Below are positions 26,466-34,967 of a stretch of DNA of 64,000 nt, piece by piece. Within the stretch, counting starts at the first letter, position 1. Each line of letters starts with the position of its first letter. The DNA is from Polluticoccus soli (lineage in GTDB: Bacteria; Bacteroidota; Bacteroidia; Chitinophagales; Chitinophagaceae), in the NCBI RefSeq assembly GCF_029269745.1, contig NZ_JARJHT010000001.1:124001-188000 (forward strand), in the 5' to 3' direction. The notes under the pieces were generated by a model, which had not been told where the DNA came from, made no database searches, and saw only the letters and a program-made list of their open reading frames with translations. Position numbers and translations under genes: made by a program.

Positions 26466-26834
26466 TTACAATACTTCAGGCGCCAGGGAAACAATTTTCA
26501 TGTATCCTTTATCGCGCAGTTCACGGGCTACTGGGCCGAAGATACGGGTACCGCGTGGCTCGTCTGAGTTATTCAGCAGTACAACAGCGTTGTCGTCGAA
26601 GCTGATGTACGAACCATCCCTGCGGCGCAGTTTGTGCTTTGTACGCACGATCACCGCTTTAGAAATTGAACCTTTTTTAACACCTCCGCCAGGGATAGCG
26701 TCTTTTACGGTTACAACTATCTTATCACCGATACCGGCATAGTCTTGTCCCGAATTGCCCAACACACGTATGCAAAGGACTTCTTTAGCACCGCTGTTGT
26801 CGGCTACATTGAGCCGGGATTCTTGTTGTATCAT
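26466..26834 (-). CDS. rplN: 50S ribosomal protein L14 (uL14)
   Basis: A 122-residue protein at the subunit interface ([20 protein letters not shown]; the signature [27 protein letters not shown]-type end as [16 protein letters not shown]). Exact family length, standard order after rpsQ. Confidence 0.98.
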   Translation of the reverse strand: MIQQESRLNVADNSGAKEVLCIRVLGNSGQDYAGIGDKIVVTVKDAIPGGGVKKGSISKAVIVRTKHKLRRRDGSYISFDDNAVVLLNNSDEPRGTRIFGPVARELRDKGYMKIVSLAPEVL

Positions 26835-26846
26835 CTTTAAATAAGA

Positions 26847-27116
26847 TTACTTAGCTTTTTCAATAATTTCTACCAGGCGCCAGCGCTTAGTTTTGCTCAG
26901 CGGGCGAGTTTCCATGATACGAACTGTATCGCCGATACCGGCAGTACCGCTTTCGTCATGTGCATGGAATTTTGTCGTTTTTTTAACGAACTTACCGTAT
27001 ATAGGGTGCTTCACCTTACGCTCTACAGCTACAGTGATGGTTTTAGTCATCTTGTTGCTGCTCACTACACCTATACGGGTTTTCCTACGTTTTCTTTCTG
27101 TCGTTACTGTTGACAT
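26847..27116 (-). CDS. rpsQ: 30S ribosomal protein S17 (uS17)
   Basis: An 89-residue primary 16S rRNA-binding protein with the family core [20 protein letters not shown] and [20 protein letters not shown]. Standard order between rpmC and rplN with short spacers. Confidence 0.97.
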   Translation of the reverse strand: MSTVTTERKRRKTRIGVVSSNKMTKTITVAVERKVKHPIYGKFVKKTTKFHAHDESGTAGIGDTVRIMETRPLSKTKRWRLVEIIEKAK

Positions 27117-27130
27117 TTATAAAAAATTTA

Positions 27131-27343
27131 TTAGAAACCTAATGCTCTTCTACGCTGCTCTGTCTTCATACGCGCGATGGTACGGCGCAGCTGGCGAATT
27201 GTAAGCGGATTTTCGATCGGGTTAACTGCATGGCTGAAATGCAGTTTCTTTAAACGCACTTCTTCCTCGCCGATCTTTGCAGAAAGGGCTTGATCATCTA
27301 TTGAACGATAATCTTCCACTTTCGCTTTTTTTGCCTTTGCCAT
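27131..27343 (-). CDS. rpmC: 50S ribosomal protein L29 (uL29)
   Basis: A 70-residue helical-hairpin protein near the exit tunnel (LSAKIGEEEVRLKKLHFSHA; NPLTIRQLRRTIARMKTEQR). Slightly longer than E. coli L29 (63), typical for Bacteroidota. Standard order after rplP. Confidence 0.96.
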   Translation of the reverse strand: MAKAKKAKVEDYRSIDDQALSAKIGEEEVRLKKLHFSHAVNPIENPLTIRQLRRTIARMKTEQRRRALGF

Positions 27344-27382
27344 GATAAAAACTATTTAATATTTATTTGTTAATAGCGTTGA

Positions 27383-27805
27383 TTATGCACCAGCATAGTC
27401 GCGGCGTACTACGAATTTGGTTTTGATAGGCAGTTTCTGTGCTGCCAGTTCCAGGGCTTCTTTAGCTACCTGCATCGGAACACCGTCCAGTTCGAACATG
27501 ATCAGGCCCGGTTTTACTACTGCTGCCCAGAATTCCAGGTTACCTTTACCTTTACCCATCCTCACTTCAAGTGGCTTGCGGGTAATTGGTTTATCCGGGA
27601 ATATGCGGATCCAAACGTTACCTTCACGCTTCATGTGACGCGTCATTGCCTGACGAGCCGCTTCGATCTGGCGGTTAGTGATCCATTTTGGTTCCATCGC
27701 TTTCAGACCGAACGAACCGAAGGCTACAGTCGTACCGCGTTGTGCGTTACCCCTGATCCTGCCTTTATGCGCTTTACGATGTTTCGTTTTTTTAGGTTGT
27801 AACAT
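27383..27805 (-). CDS. rplP: 50S ribosomal protein L16 (uL16)
   Basis: A 140-residue protein supporting tRNA accommodation ([60 protein letters not shown]). Standard order after rpsC. Confidence 0.98.
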   Translation of the reverse strand: MLQPKKTKHRKAHKGRIRGNAQRGTTVAFGSFGLKAMEPKWITNRQIEAARQAMTRHMKREGNVWIRIFPDKPITRKPLEVRMGKGKGNLEFWAAVVKPGLIMFELDGVPMQVAKEALELAAQKLPIKTKFVVRRDYAGA

Positions 27806-27849
27806 TGTTACAATATTTTATAAAGTTGCTCTACGAAATTTTATTTCTA

Positions 27850-28656
27850 CTAGCGGCGTCCACCACGACGGTCACCACCCTGATTGCCACCACCGCGACG
27901 ATCTCCACCGCGACGATCTCCACCACGCTCGCGGTCTCCACCACGCTCACGGCCACCTTCTGCCCTACCTTCGCCACCGCGACGTTCGCCGGCGCTAGCT
28001 GAGAAGTTTGGATTCAGATCACGGTTACCCAGTACTTCACCTTTGCAGATCCATACTTTGATACCGATCTTACCATATACGGTCATTGCGTATACAGAAG
28101 CGTAGTCGATGTCCATACGGTAAGTATGCAATGGAGTACGGCCTTGTTTGTATTCTTCAGAGCGGGCAATTTCAGCACCACCCAGACGACCACCTACTTT
28201 AATTTTGATACCTTCAGCACCCATACGCATAGCGGTAGAGATAGCCATTTTCAGCGCACGCTTGTAGCTAACTCGGCTTTCAAGCTGGCGGGCGATGGTC
28301 TCCCCTACGATAGTTGCATCCAGTTCCGGACGACGGATCTCCATGATGTTGATCTGAACGTCATCTTTATGAGTAAGCTTTTTCAGCTCTTCTTTAATAC
28401 GATCTACTTCCGAACCGCCTTTACCTATGATGATACCAGGCTTAGAAGTATGGATGGTAATGATCAGCTTACCCAGGGTACGCTCGATAACGACGCGTGA
28501 TACGCCACCTTTATTGATACGTGCGTTCAGGTAAGTGCGGATCTTATGGTCTTCAACCAGCTTCTGGCCGAAATCCTTCTTCTCGCCAAACCACATTGAG
28601 TCCCATCCGCGGATGATGCCCAACCTGTTACCTATAGGATTAGTTTTTTGACCCAT
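27850..28656 (-). CDS. rpsC: 30S ribosomal protein S3 (uS3) with Arg/Gly-rich tail
   Basis: The first 220 residues are a standard S3 with the KH domain ([20 protein letters not shown]) and the conserved [21 protein letters not shown]3 lines the mRNA entry channel. The product is 268 residues because of a low-complexity C-terminal tail of about 45 residues rich in RGGD/RRGG units (from about residue 223). Several other S3 proteins have variable tails; this one looks like an RNA-binding RGG region. The corresponding DNA is a degenerate tandem repeat (27853-27990), so its length may vary between strains. Confidence 0.96.
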   Translation of the reverse strand: MGQKTNPIGNRLGIIRGWDSMWFGEKKDFGQKLVEDHKIRTYLNARINKGGVSRVVIERTLGKLIITIHTSKPGIIIGKGGSEVDRIKEELKKLTHKDDVQINIMEIRRPELDATIVGETIARQLESRVSYKRALKMAISTAMRMGAEGIKIKVGGRLGGAEIARSEEYKQGRTPLHTYRMDIDYASVYAMTVYGKIGIKVWICKGEVLGNRDLNPNFSASAGERRGGEGRAEGGRERGGDRERGGDRRGGDRRGGGNQGGDRRGGRR

Positions 28657-28688
28657 TCGTTGTTATATTATAGGAATGTTTTAAAAAA

Positions 28689-29051
28689 TTATGCGTTTAC
28701 GTTTTGTGATGCACGGCTGTCAACCATGATAGTAACATGGTTGCTACGCTTGCGCAGCCTGTATGCACGGCCTTGCGGAGCAGGGTTCATGCGTTTCAGG
28801 GTGCGACCACCATCAACAAAAATTGTTTTAACGTACAAATTGGCACTGGCCACGTCGACACCTTCATTCTTCACTCTCCAGTTAGCGATTGCACTAAGCA
28901 ACAGCTTTTCCAGAGGTACTGAAGGATGTTTGGTGCTGAATTTCAACGTGTTCAGCGCTTTTTCTACATCCATACCACGCACCAGATCCGCCAGCAAGCG
29001 CATTTTGCGGGGCGATGTAGGATAGTTACGTAAACGAGCTACAGCTTCCAT
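28689..29051 (-). CDS. rplV: 50S ribosomal protein L22 (uL22)
   Basis: A 120-residue exit-tunnel protein ([40 protein letters not shown]). It starts directly with the globular domain. Standard order between rpsS and rpsC. Confidence 0.97.
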   Translation of the reverse strand: MEAVARLRNYPTSPRKMRLLADLVRGMDVEKALNTLKFSTKHPSVPLEKLLLSAIANWRVKNEGVDVASANLYVKTIFVDGGRTLKRMNPAPQGRAYRLRKRSNHVTIMVDSRASQNVNA

Positions 29052-29110
29052 TGTATTATTTATTTCTTTGCGGCCTCGCCAGAAGACGGACCAGATGTTT
29101 ATTTACTTAA

Positions 29111-29377
29111 TTATTTACTGCCACTATGGCCTTTAAAGTTACGCGTAGGGGCAAACTCACCCAGTTTATGGCCTACCATGAATTCGGTAACATATACAGG
29201 TATGAACTTATTGCCATTGTGTACGGCGAAAGTTGCACCTACGAAGTCCGGCGTGATCGTAGAGCGACGGCTCCACGTTTTGATTACACCTTTCTTTGTT
29301 TTGCCATCAGCCATCGCTGTGATCTTTTTCTCCAGCTTAGCGTCTACGTACGGGCCTTTTTTAATTGAACGAGCCAT
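29111..29377 (-). CDS. rpsS: 30S ribosomal protein S19 (uS19)
   Basis: An 88-residue head protein ([56 protein letters not shown]). Standard order between rplB and rplV. Confidence 0.98.
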   Translation of the reverse strand: MARSIKKGPYVDAKLEKKITAMADGKTKKGVIKTWSRRSTITPDFVGATFAVHNGNKFIPVYVTEFMVGHKLGEFAPTRNFKGHSGSK

Positions 29378-29434
29378 TGATTGACTTTTTATTTTGTTTC
29401 CTATCCCCTTGCGGAGACCAGGTTCAATTTATTA

Positions 29435-30268
29435 TTAGAGTTTCTTACCGTTTCTGCGTTGAATGATCAGCTTGTTAGAGCCTTTGGTCCTGCTACGTGT
29501 TTTTTCACCTTTAGCATATTTACCAGTGCGGCTACGTGGGTGACCACCAGAAGAACGGCCTTCACCACCACCCATTGGGTGATCCACAGGGTTCATCGCT
29601 ACACCACGGTTACGTGGGCGGATACCTTTCCAACGGTTGCGACCTGCTTTACCCATAGACTGGAGCGCGTGATCGCTGTTTGATACTGTACCAACAGTAG
29701 CCATGCAAGTGCTCAGCACTTTACGCAGCTCGCCCGATGGCATTTTCAGTACGCAATATTTTTCTTCCTTAGCGCTCAGCTGAGCGTAAGTACCTGCAGA
29801 GCGTGCCATAGAAGCACCACGGCCAGGCTGCAATTCGATATTGTGAACAACGGTACCCAAAGGCATGTTTTTCAGCAACAGAGCGTTACCAACCTCAGGA
29901 GCTACTGAATTGCCGCTTACTACTGTAGCGCCAACTTCCAGGCCTTGAGGGGCAATGATATAACGCTTCTCACCATCTGCATAAACCAGCAGAGCGATGA
30001 ATGCTGTACGGTTTGGATCGTACTCGATAGTTTTAACCGTAGCCGGTACATCTTTCTTATCGCGTTTGAAATCTACCAGGCGGTACATTTTTTTGTTTCC
30101 GCCACCGATGTAGCGCATAGAGCGACGGCCCTGCGCGTTACGGCCACCAGTACCTTTAATAGGCTCCAGCAGGCTTTTTTCAGGCTCATTAGTGGTAACC
30201 TCAGCGTATGCGTTACCTATTCTCCAACGTGTACCGGCTGTTACCGGTTTATATTTACGAAGTGCCAT
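29435..30268 (-). CDS. rplB: 50S ribosomal protein L2 (uL2)
   Basis: A 277-residue protein needed for subunit joining and peptidyl transfer, with [20 protein letters not shown] early and the conserved histidine loop in [20 protein letters not shown]. Standard order after rplW. Confidence 0.98.
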   Translation of the reverse strand: MALRKYKPVTAGTRWRIGNAYAEVTTNEPEKSLLEPIKGTGGRNAQGRRSMRYIGGGNKKMYRLVDFKRDKKDVPATVKTIEYDPNRTAFIALLVYADGEKRYIIAPQGLEVGATVVSGNSVAPEVGNALLLKNMPLGTVVHNIELQPGRGASMARSAGTYAQLSAKEEKYCVLKMPSGELRKVLSTCMATVGTVSNSDHALQSMGKAGRNRWKGIRPRNRGVAMNPVDHPMGGGEGRSSGGHPRSRTGKYAKGEKTRSRTKGSNKLIIQRRNGKKL

Positions 30269-30289
30269 TTTCTAGTTCTTTTTTTCGAT

Positions 30290-30586
30290 TTATATTGAGA
30301 ATAAATCTATCGAATCGCCTTCTGCAAGCGTTACCACTGCTTTCTTATAAGAAGGTTTGATACCTTTTATGAATCCGGCTTTGGTGAAGCGGGATTTGAG
30401 TTTACCTGGAACCACCACTGTATTCACGTCGTTCACTTTCACTCCGTAAAATTCTTCTACAGCTTTCTTGATCTCCAGTTTGTTAGCTCTTTTGTCTACT
30501 ACGAAGGTGTAGCGACCGCTACGCTCCATCTGGATGTTAACCTTTTCGGTCATCACCGGGCTTACCAAAACGTCAGCTGGTTTCAT
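30290..30586 (-). CDS. rplW: 50S ribosomal protein L23 (uL23)
   Basis: A 98-residue exit-tunnel protein that docks SRP and trigger factor (VLVSPVMTEKVNIQMERSGR; YTFVVDKRANKLEIKKAVEE). Standard order between rplD and rplB. Confidence 0.97.
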   Translation of the reverse strand: MKPADVLVSPVMTEKVNIQMERSGRYTFVVDKRANKLEIKKAVEEFYGVKVNDVNTVVVPGKLKSRFTKAGFIKGIKPSYKKAVVTLAEGDSIDLFSI

Positions 30587-30628
30587 TTGTTATATTATTT
30601 CGAGTTACGAAAAATTCGTTATTACTAA

Positions 30629-31264
30629 TTATGCTTCTTGTGCTACCGGCTCGCTGAACAGTTTTGCAGCTGATTCAGTGAAGATCACTACCTGTGCATT
30701 CACCAGGTCGTAAGTGTTCATGTCGCTCAGTACCATTGTCTTGTTCCTAGACAGGTTGCGGCTGCTCAGGTATACGTTCTGATCGTATTCCGGAAGCACG
30801 AACAGAGATTTCTGTCCAGCTTGCTGCAGGCTACCCAGCATAACTGAGAAGTCTTTTGTCTTAGGAGCGTTCAGTTTCAGATCTTCTACGATCACCACTT
30901 TGTTCTCGCGAGCCTTGTGTGCCAGAGCTGACATCTTAGCCAGGTCTTTCACTTTGCGGTTCAGCTTGAAACCATACAGGTGAGGAATAGGACCGTTCAC
31001 TGTACCACCACCTTTATAAAGAGGGTTACGGATGTTACCTTTACGGCTACCACCTGTACCTTTTTGGCGGTGAAGTTTCTTAGAAGCACCGTGCACTTCT
31101 GCACGAGTCTTTGTCTTATGCGTACCCTGGCGCTGTGCAGCGAGGTATTGCTTTACTGCCAGGTAGATGCAATGGTCGTTTGGTTCGATATTGAATATAT
31201 CGTCCGGCAGTTCTACCGTGCGGCCGGTCTTTTCACCTTTGCTATTTAAAACGTCAACTTGCAT
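30629..31264 (-). CDS. rplD: 50S ribosomal protein L4 (uL4)
   Basis: A 211-residue protein with the long extended loop reaching the exit tunnel (KLHRQKGTGGSRKGNIRNPL). In E. coli L4 also represses the S10 operon through its leader; the leader here (before 32298) is only about 35 bases, so that mechanism is unlikely in the same form. It follows rplC by 7 bases. Confidence 0.97.
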   Translation of the reverse strand: MQVDVLNSKGEKTGRTVELPDDIFNIEPNDHCIYLAVKQYLAAQRQGTHKTKTRAEVHGASKKLHRQKGTGGSRKGNIRNPLYKGGGTVNGPIPHLYGFKLNRKVKDLAKMSALAHKARENKVVIVEDLKLNAPKTKDFSVMLGSLQQAGQKSLFVLPEYDQNVYLSSRNLSRNKTMVLSDMNTYDLVNAQVVIFTESAAKLFSEPVAQEA

Positions 31265-31271
31265 GACTTAA

Positions 31272-31889
31272 TTAATTCTGAATTAAAACAATAGATCCGT
31301 TATGTCCTGGAACCGAACCGCTAATCAATATGTAGTTCTGCTCAGGGAATACCTTTACAACGCGGAGGGCTTTAACCTTAACGCGGTCACCACCCATACG
31401 GCCTGCCATGCGCATACCTTTGAATACGCGGCTAGGATATGATGAACCACCGATAGAACCCGGAGCGCGTTGACGGTCGTGCTGGCCATGTGAAGCCTCG
31501 CCCACACCGCTAAATCCGTGACGCTTTACAACACCCTGGAAGCCTTTACCTTTGGTAGTACCTACAACAGATACTTTGTCACCTTCAGCAAAGATCTCGC
31601 AAGTGATAGCTTCACCAACTTGTTTATCTATGGAACAGTTACGTAATTCTTTTACGATTGACTTAGGCGTAGTATTTGCCTTAGCGAAGTGATTGATAAG
31701 CGCCTGAGGAGTGTTTTTCTCTTTAGCCTCGCCGAAAGCGATCTGCAGCGCATCATAACCGTCGGTATCCACGGTCTTCTTTTGTATAACCACACAAGGG
31801 CCAGCTTCGATAATGGTGCAGGCGGTCTGCTTTCCATTCGGCTCAAAAACGCTGGTCATGCCGATTTTTTTACCAATAATACCTTTCAT
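31272..31889 (-). CDS. rplC: 50S ribosomal protein L3 (uL3)
   Basis: A 205-residue assembly-initiator protein (MKGIIGKKIGMTSVFEPNGK; the conserved GVVKRHGFSGVGEASHGQHD and PGSIGGSSYPSRVFKGMRMA). The 103-base spacer after rpsJ is the longest in the upper half of the operon and holds a hairpin. Confidence 0.97.
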   Translation of the reverse strand: MKGIIGKKIGMTSVFEPNGKQTACTIIEAGPCVVIQKKTVDTDGYDALQIAFGEAKEKNTPQALINHFAKANTTPKSIVKELRNCSIDKQVGEAITCEIFAEGDKVSVVGTTKGKGFQGVVKRHGFSGVGEASHGQHDRQRAPGSIGGSSYPSRVFKGMRMAGRMGGDRVKVKALRVVKVFPEQNYILISGSVPGHNGSIVLIQN

Positions 31890-31911
31890 TTTCTTATATT
31901 TTAGTTTAGCG

Positions 31912-31936
31912 CCCGGCTCTTAATGTGTGGACCGGG
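31912..31936. other. Hairpin in the rpsJ-rplC spacer
   Basis: CCCGG / CCGGG with a 15-base loop, about 25 bases before the rplC ATG on the minus strand. It could modulate L3 translation; nothing more is visible. Confidence 0.3.
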
Positions 31937-31992
31937 ATAAACTGTTTATCAAATTTTTAAAGAACGTCTATTCTTCTTGCTCCTTCGAGCTG

Positions 31993-32298
31993 TTACGCTT
32001 TGATCTCTACTTCAACACCGCTTGGCAAATCCAGCTTCGAAAGCGCGTCTACTGTACGGGAAGAAGAAGTGTAGATATCCAAAAGGCGCTTGTGAGTGCA
32101 CAGTTGGAACTGCTCACGAGCTTTTTTGTTAACGTGCGGCGAGCGCAACACTGTAAAGATCTTCTTCTCTGTTGGCAAGGGAATAGGGCCTGTAACCACT
32201 GCTCCCGTATTGCGCACAGTTTTAACGATTTTTTCTGCAGACTTATCAACCAGGTTGTGGTCGTAAGATTTCAGCTTTATTCTGATACGCTGTGACAT
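31993..32298 (-). CDS. rpsJ: 30S ribosomal protein S10 (uS10)
   Basis: A 101-residue head protein that also joins NusB in antitermination ([40 protein letters not shown]). It is the first gene of the operon here, with its own consensus promoter 40 bases upstream. In many Bacteroidota rpsL-rpsG-fusA sit directly before it; they do not here. Confidence 0.98.
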   Translation of the reverse strand: MSQRIRIKLKSYDHNLVDKSAEKIVKTVRNTGAVVTGPIPLPTEKKIFTVLRSPHVNKKAREQFQLCTHKRLLDIYTSSSRTVDALSKLDLPSGVEVEIKA

Positions 32299-32336
32299 AC
32301 TTATAAATATCTTCTAACCCGTAAAATTTGGGACTG

Positions 32337-32368
32337 CAAAGGTAATGAGTAGTTTTTATACAGCAAAA
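32337..32368 (-). promoter_or_regulatory. Promoter of the S10-spc ribosomal operon
   Basis: A complete Bacteroidota promoter on the minus strand: TTTTG (32364-32368), 19-base spacer, TACCTTTG (32337-32344). It predicts a transcript start near 32333 and a leader of about 35 bases. Confidence 0.85.
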
Positions 32369-32451
32369 TATTTTGAGAGGAAATTTTAATAGATTGCTTT
32401 TGCTGCGCGAAAGAGGGTCAAAAGTATGGATTCTAGAGGGAAATTCGTCTT

Positions 32452-32468
32452 TTAGACGGATAGTCTAA
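32452..32468. promoter_or_regulatory. Inverted repeat TTAGAC-N5-GTCTAA upstream of TonB-C gene
   Basis: A perfect 6-bp inverted repeat lies 12 bases before the -7 element of the next gene, a place suited to an operator. Confidence 0.35.
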
Positions 32469-32479
32469 CACTACCGATT

Positions 32480-32487
32480 TAACTTTG
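32480..32487 (+). promoter_or_regulatory. -7 promoter element TAACTTTG before TonB-C gene
   Basis: TAACTTTG fits TAnnTTTG and ends 11 bases before the ATG, predicting a leader of only a few bases. Confidence 0.5.
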
Positions 32488-32497
32488 TTTTTCAGTC

Positions 32498-32878
32498 ATG
32501 AATAAAATATTATTTTTCATCATATTTATAAATTCAGCGCATTTCGCGGGCGCCCAGCCACAAAAAGACAGTATTGTTTGCGGCTATTTCGAACCGATGC
32601 CAGAAGCCCCCTATAACGTCCAAAAATACTTGATGGAAAACCTGCGCTACCCTAAGGACGCAGAAAGCGAGGATATTGAAGGAAGAGTAATGATGAAGTT
32701 CGTGGTAACCGAAACAGGCGGGTTTGACAGCATCCGGGTAGCTAAACCCCTCTACCCTTCCCTGGACGCTGAAGCCTTGCGCGTTATCAGCACCATGCCG
32801 CCATGGAAACCGGGTAAAAAAGGTGGGAAACCTGTTAGGGTGCCATTTACTATGCCGGTGGTTTTCAGGATTGAGTAA
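32498..32878 (+). CDS. Small exported protein with TonB C-terminal domain
   Basis: 126 residues: a signal peptide (MNKILFFIIFINSAHFAGAQ) followed almost directly by a TonB C-terminal-like domain (NLRYPKDAESEDIEGRVMMK; VVTETGGFDSIRVAKPLYPS; STMPPWKPGKKGGKPVRVPF). It lacks the inner-membrane anchor and proline-rich span of true TonB, so it cannot energise receptors by itself. Stand-alone secreted TonB_C proteins are common in Bacteroidota and their role is unclear. Divergent from the ribosomal operon. Confidence 0.85.
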   Translation: MNKILFFIIFINSAHFAGAQPQKDSIVCGYFEPMPEAPYNVQKYLMENLRYPKDAESEDIEGRVMMKFVVTETGGFDSIRVAKPLYPSLDAEALRVISTMPPWKPGKKGGKPVRVPFTMPVVFRIE

Positions 32879-33051
32879 AGGCAAAGCCTCACATCACATG
32901 CAGAGTATTACTAAACTATTTTTGGGAGAATAATAGTGCCCTGTAGCGTAAGACTAAAGTTTTTTACACCGGGCGACTAAAGCGCATGCCCTCAGGGGCG
33001 AATGGTTGAACAAGTGTATATAAGGGCCCTTATAACTTCCTTGTTTTGCTT
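32879..33051. other. Intergenic, with a perfect 16-bp palindrome
   Basis: No gene seen. The only structure is TATAAGGGCCCTTATA at 33019-33034, just past the stop of the leftward micro-ORF. Confidence 0.5.
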
Positions 33052-33156
33052 CTAGTGGATAAGAGTGAATATGATCGCTGCCATTAGCAGTAAAAGGTAG
33101 AAGCTAACGATACTGATCATCACCATCCTGTTGTTGCTTACAAATTTCGAGTCCAT
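33052..33156 (-). CDS. Predicted 34-residue single-span membrane protein
   Basis: The frame starts MDSKFVSNNRMVMISIV and continues through a hydrophobic stretch rich in L, M, A and I to TLIH. A polar N-terminus of ten residues, one span of about 20 residues and almost no tail is a typical small membrane protein. I know no family match. Coding is inferred from composition and from two other ORFs of the same design within 1.5 kb. A 16-bp palindrome follows its stop. Confidence 0.4.
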   Translation of the reverse strand: MDSKFVSNNRMVMISIVSFYLLLLMAAIIFTLIH

Positions 33157-33268
33157 AACAATGGCGTTTATTTAATAGACATCAATTAAACGGCCAGTGT
33201 TGGATTTCACCTATGAAAATGACACTACTATGGTTGTTTTAACAACTCTTTAGTCATTAAGAGCCGAT

Positions 33269-33391
33269 ATGTTAAAGAAACTGCTACGAAAGGGCTATTT
33301 TTGGTCCCTCATGTTTTATTTATTAGGATCTATTGCTCTGTTTGGACTAGTGATCGCTATAGTGGTCTGGATGACGAAAGAGCCCAAATAA
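33269..33391 (+). CDS. Predicted 40-residue single-span membrane protein
   Basis: MLKKLLRKGYFWSLMFYLLG, then a hydrophobic span, ending VVWMTKEPK. Positively charged N-terminus, one membrane span, short polar tail. The stop codon lies inside a hairpin (GCCCAAA / TTTGGGC) followed by GATTTT that looks like its terminator, which supports a real short gene. Function unknown. Confidence 0.5.
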   Translation: MLKKLLRKGYFWSLMFYLLGSIALFGLVIAIVVWMTKEPK

Positions 33392-33406
33392 CCGCTGTTT
33401 GGGCGA
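33382..33406. terminator. Hairpin between convergent small ORFs
   Basis: GCCCAAA / TTTGGGC, nine-base loop, then GATTTT on the plus strand; the minus-strand tail is CTCTTTC. Probably a weak bidirectional terminator. Confidence 0.5.
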
Positions 33407-33409
33407 TTT

Positions 33410-33649
33410 TCAGCCAATTACCGGTAATTCCAGATCACAGCAATATTCGGAGTTTAAATATACGATCTGCTCAGCCTTACTACTCCTAGCACGTATTGCT
33501 CCCAGAAATGGCATATCCTCCACAATTAGAGCTCCATGTCCGCCCGGACAAAACCGTATTACAACATTAAAAATGCTGCAATACGAGAGACCTGAGCAGC
33601 TATTTGATAGACCAGCACATACTACCAGCAGCACAGCTGAAAACAGCAT
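33410..33649 (-). CDS. Hypothetical small exported protein
   Basis: 79 residues starting MLFSAVLLVVCAGLSNSCSG, a signal-peptide-like or lipoprotein-like N-terminus, with several cysteines and a moderately polar rest ending CCDLELPVIG. I chose the ATG at 33649 because a TAGTTTTG element at 33681-33688 would start transcription inside the longer version that opens at 33691. No family recognised; the opposite strand is also open, so coding status is uncertain. Confidence 0.4.
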   Translation of the reverse strand: MLFSAVLLVVCAGLSNSCSGLSYCSIFNVVIRFCPGGHGALIVEDMPFLGAIRARSSKAEQIVYLNSEYCCDLELPVIG

Positions 33650-33680
33650 AGGAACAACGTTTCCGCCTGTACAAATGACC

Positions 33681-33688
33681 AAAACTAA
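33681..33688 (-). promoter_or_regulatory. -7 promoter element TAGTTTTG
   Basis: Matches TAnnTTTG and gives a leader of about 25 bases to the ATG at 33649. Confidence 0.35.
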
Positions 33689-33691
33689 CAT

Positions 33692-34058
33692 TCATGGTGG
33701 CATAGTGTTTTAGCCTTATTAGGTGGCAAAAGCATTTACCTGCCACTATGGAAACGAGGCGACAATAATTATTTATTGTCGCTTTTCTTTTTAATTGCCG
33801 GTCACCTCAACAGTATTCCCAACATTTTCTAACTGTTGTTTTTGCTAAGCACTCTCTTCAAAATCGCGTTCAACCAAACAGATTTGAGTGCATAAAACTC
33901 AAACAACAATTCAGCAAATTATTGCTATCATAAATAAAAAGCAAATACACATTACAAACGCAAAAAAAACTATTTAAAATTGCTCATCCACGGTAGAATA
34001 CTCGAAGGTTTTTCCAAGCTTGCTATCTCTGCACAGGACGTAATTACAATAGCACAAA
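33692..34058. other. Intergenic, contains a plus-strand terminator
   Basis: No supported gene. A strong terminator lies at 33759-33790; upstream of it GTGGCA / TGCCAC (about 33723-33747) can form another hairpin. The rest is AT-rich. Confidence 0.45.
33759..33790 (+). terminator. Rho-independent terminator
   Basis: GCGACAATAA / TTATTGTCGC with loop TTAT, then TTTTCTTTTT. The nearest plus-strand coding ORF ends about 370 bases earlier, so it may end a non-coding transcript. Confidence 0.75.
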
Positions 34059-34230
34059 ATGAGAAAACTAAAAACCGGGTTTGGGGGGGCCTAAATTCCA
34101 GACAACCGGAAAAGGAAGTTTGCTATTGCTGCTTGGCATGTCTTTTTTAGTATATTTAGTATCTGGTCGCTCGTCGAGATGCTCTGATGAACCGACAGAA
34201 ATAAATCTACATCTCCCTACGCCGCTTTAG
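34059..34230 (+). pseudogene. Small membrane-protein ORF split at a seven-G tract
   Basis: Frame 1 reads MRKLKTGFGGA and stops just after the G tract at 34083-34089. One base fewer in the tract would join it to PKFQTTGKGSLLLLLGMSFL and a further hydrophobic stretch, ending at TAG 34228-34230, giving a 56-residue protein with one membrane span. The two pieces fit too well to be chance. This may be phase variation, a real frameshift mutation, or a sequencing error in the homopolymer. Family unknown. Confidence 0.45.
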
Positions 34231-34389
34231 GCTGATACACAAGGGGAAATCCATTTTACATAGTCAGATTTTAAGGAAAGTATTTACGCGCATGTCCTCC
34301 TCATTTTGGGATTGCCGGCATTCCAAACGCACTGGACAGCGACTTATTTGCTTAGAACCCAACTCATCACCCATTAAAAGTAGGTTAAA

Positions 34390-34521
34390 ATGAACATTGA
34401 AAAAGAGATAAGGACAAACGAGAAAAGAAAATTCTGGTTAGGCATCGCCAGCATAACAATAATGGCCGTTACACTGGCGTCGGTGGCGATATCCTTCGCT
34501 ATGAAGGCGCCGTTCAAATAG
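34390..34521 (+). CDS. Predicted 43-residue single-span membrane protein
   Basis: MNIEKEIRTNEKRKFWLGIA followed by a membrane span (SITIMAVTLASVAISFAM) and the tail KAPFK. The charged helical N-terminus and clean span argue for a real small membrane protein. It lies 60 bases before the KGG stress-protein gene in the same direction and may be cotranscribed with it. No family recognised. Confidence 0.5.
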   Translation: MNIEKEIRTNEKRKFWLGIASITIMAVTLASVAISFAMKAPFK

Positions 34522-34581
34522 CCATTATAAAAAGTTTATAACGCAATAAAATCCACTTCTAATCTTTCAAAACCGGGTACT

Positions 34582-34848
34582 ATGGCAGACATCAATCAGA
34601 GTAGCAAAGGAAACACCCCAAGTAAAACATCTAATCGTGGTTTCGCCTCTATGGATCCGCAAAAGCAACGCGAGATAGCCAGCAAGGGCGGACATGCCGT
34701 AAGCGGCAACCGCGAGCACATGGCTGAAATAGGCCGCAGGGGCGGCGAAGCCTCAGGGGAAAGCCGTCGCAATCACAGCAACGGCAATAATGAGAATAAT
34801 TCAGGCCAACAAACTGCAAATGAGCAGTCACTGGGCGAACGTGCGTAA
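34582..34848 (+). CDS. KGG-repeat stress-induced protein
   Basis: An 88-residue, highly polar protein with two KGG/RGG units (GFASMDPQKQREIASKGGHA and MAEIGRRGGEASGESRRNHS) and an Asn/Gly-rich tail. The pattern GFASMD-QR-IASKGG-A matches the KGG family that includes the B. subtilis general stress protein GsiB and E. coli YciG. Members are hydrophilic, LEA-like proteins linked to desiccation or starvation. A clear terminator follows. Confidence 0.85.
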   Translation: MADINQSSKGNTPSKTSNRGFASMDPQKQREIASKGGHAVSGNREHMAEIGRRGGEASGESRRNHSNGNNENNSGQQTANEQSLGERA

Positions 34849-34861
34849 AAGACACTAAAAT

Positions 34862-34900
34862 AAAAAGGCATGGCGGCGATAATAGCCATGCCTTTTTATT
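34862..34900 (+). terminator. Rho-independent terminator after KGG gene
   Basis: AAAAAGGCATGGC / GCCATGCCTTTTT, ten-base loop, starting 13 bases past the stop. Confidence 0.85.
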
Positions 34901-34967
34901 GGTTCAATGCAACACAAAGACAATAACAAGAGATTGTCTTCGTAGAGCAAAATTGAAATATCATTAT

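Noticed and set aside
27853-27990. Short tandem repeats as a possible CRISPR or satellite
   Set aside because: They encode the RGG tail of ribosomal protein S3 in frame.
33399-33713. A 104-codon plus-strand ORF
   Set aside because: It starts with TTG inside a hairpin and is antisense to a frame with a signal-peptide-like N-terminus; coding is less likely than on the other strand, though neither is certain.
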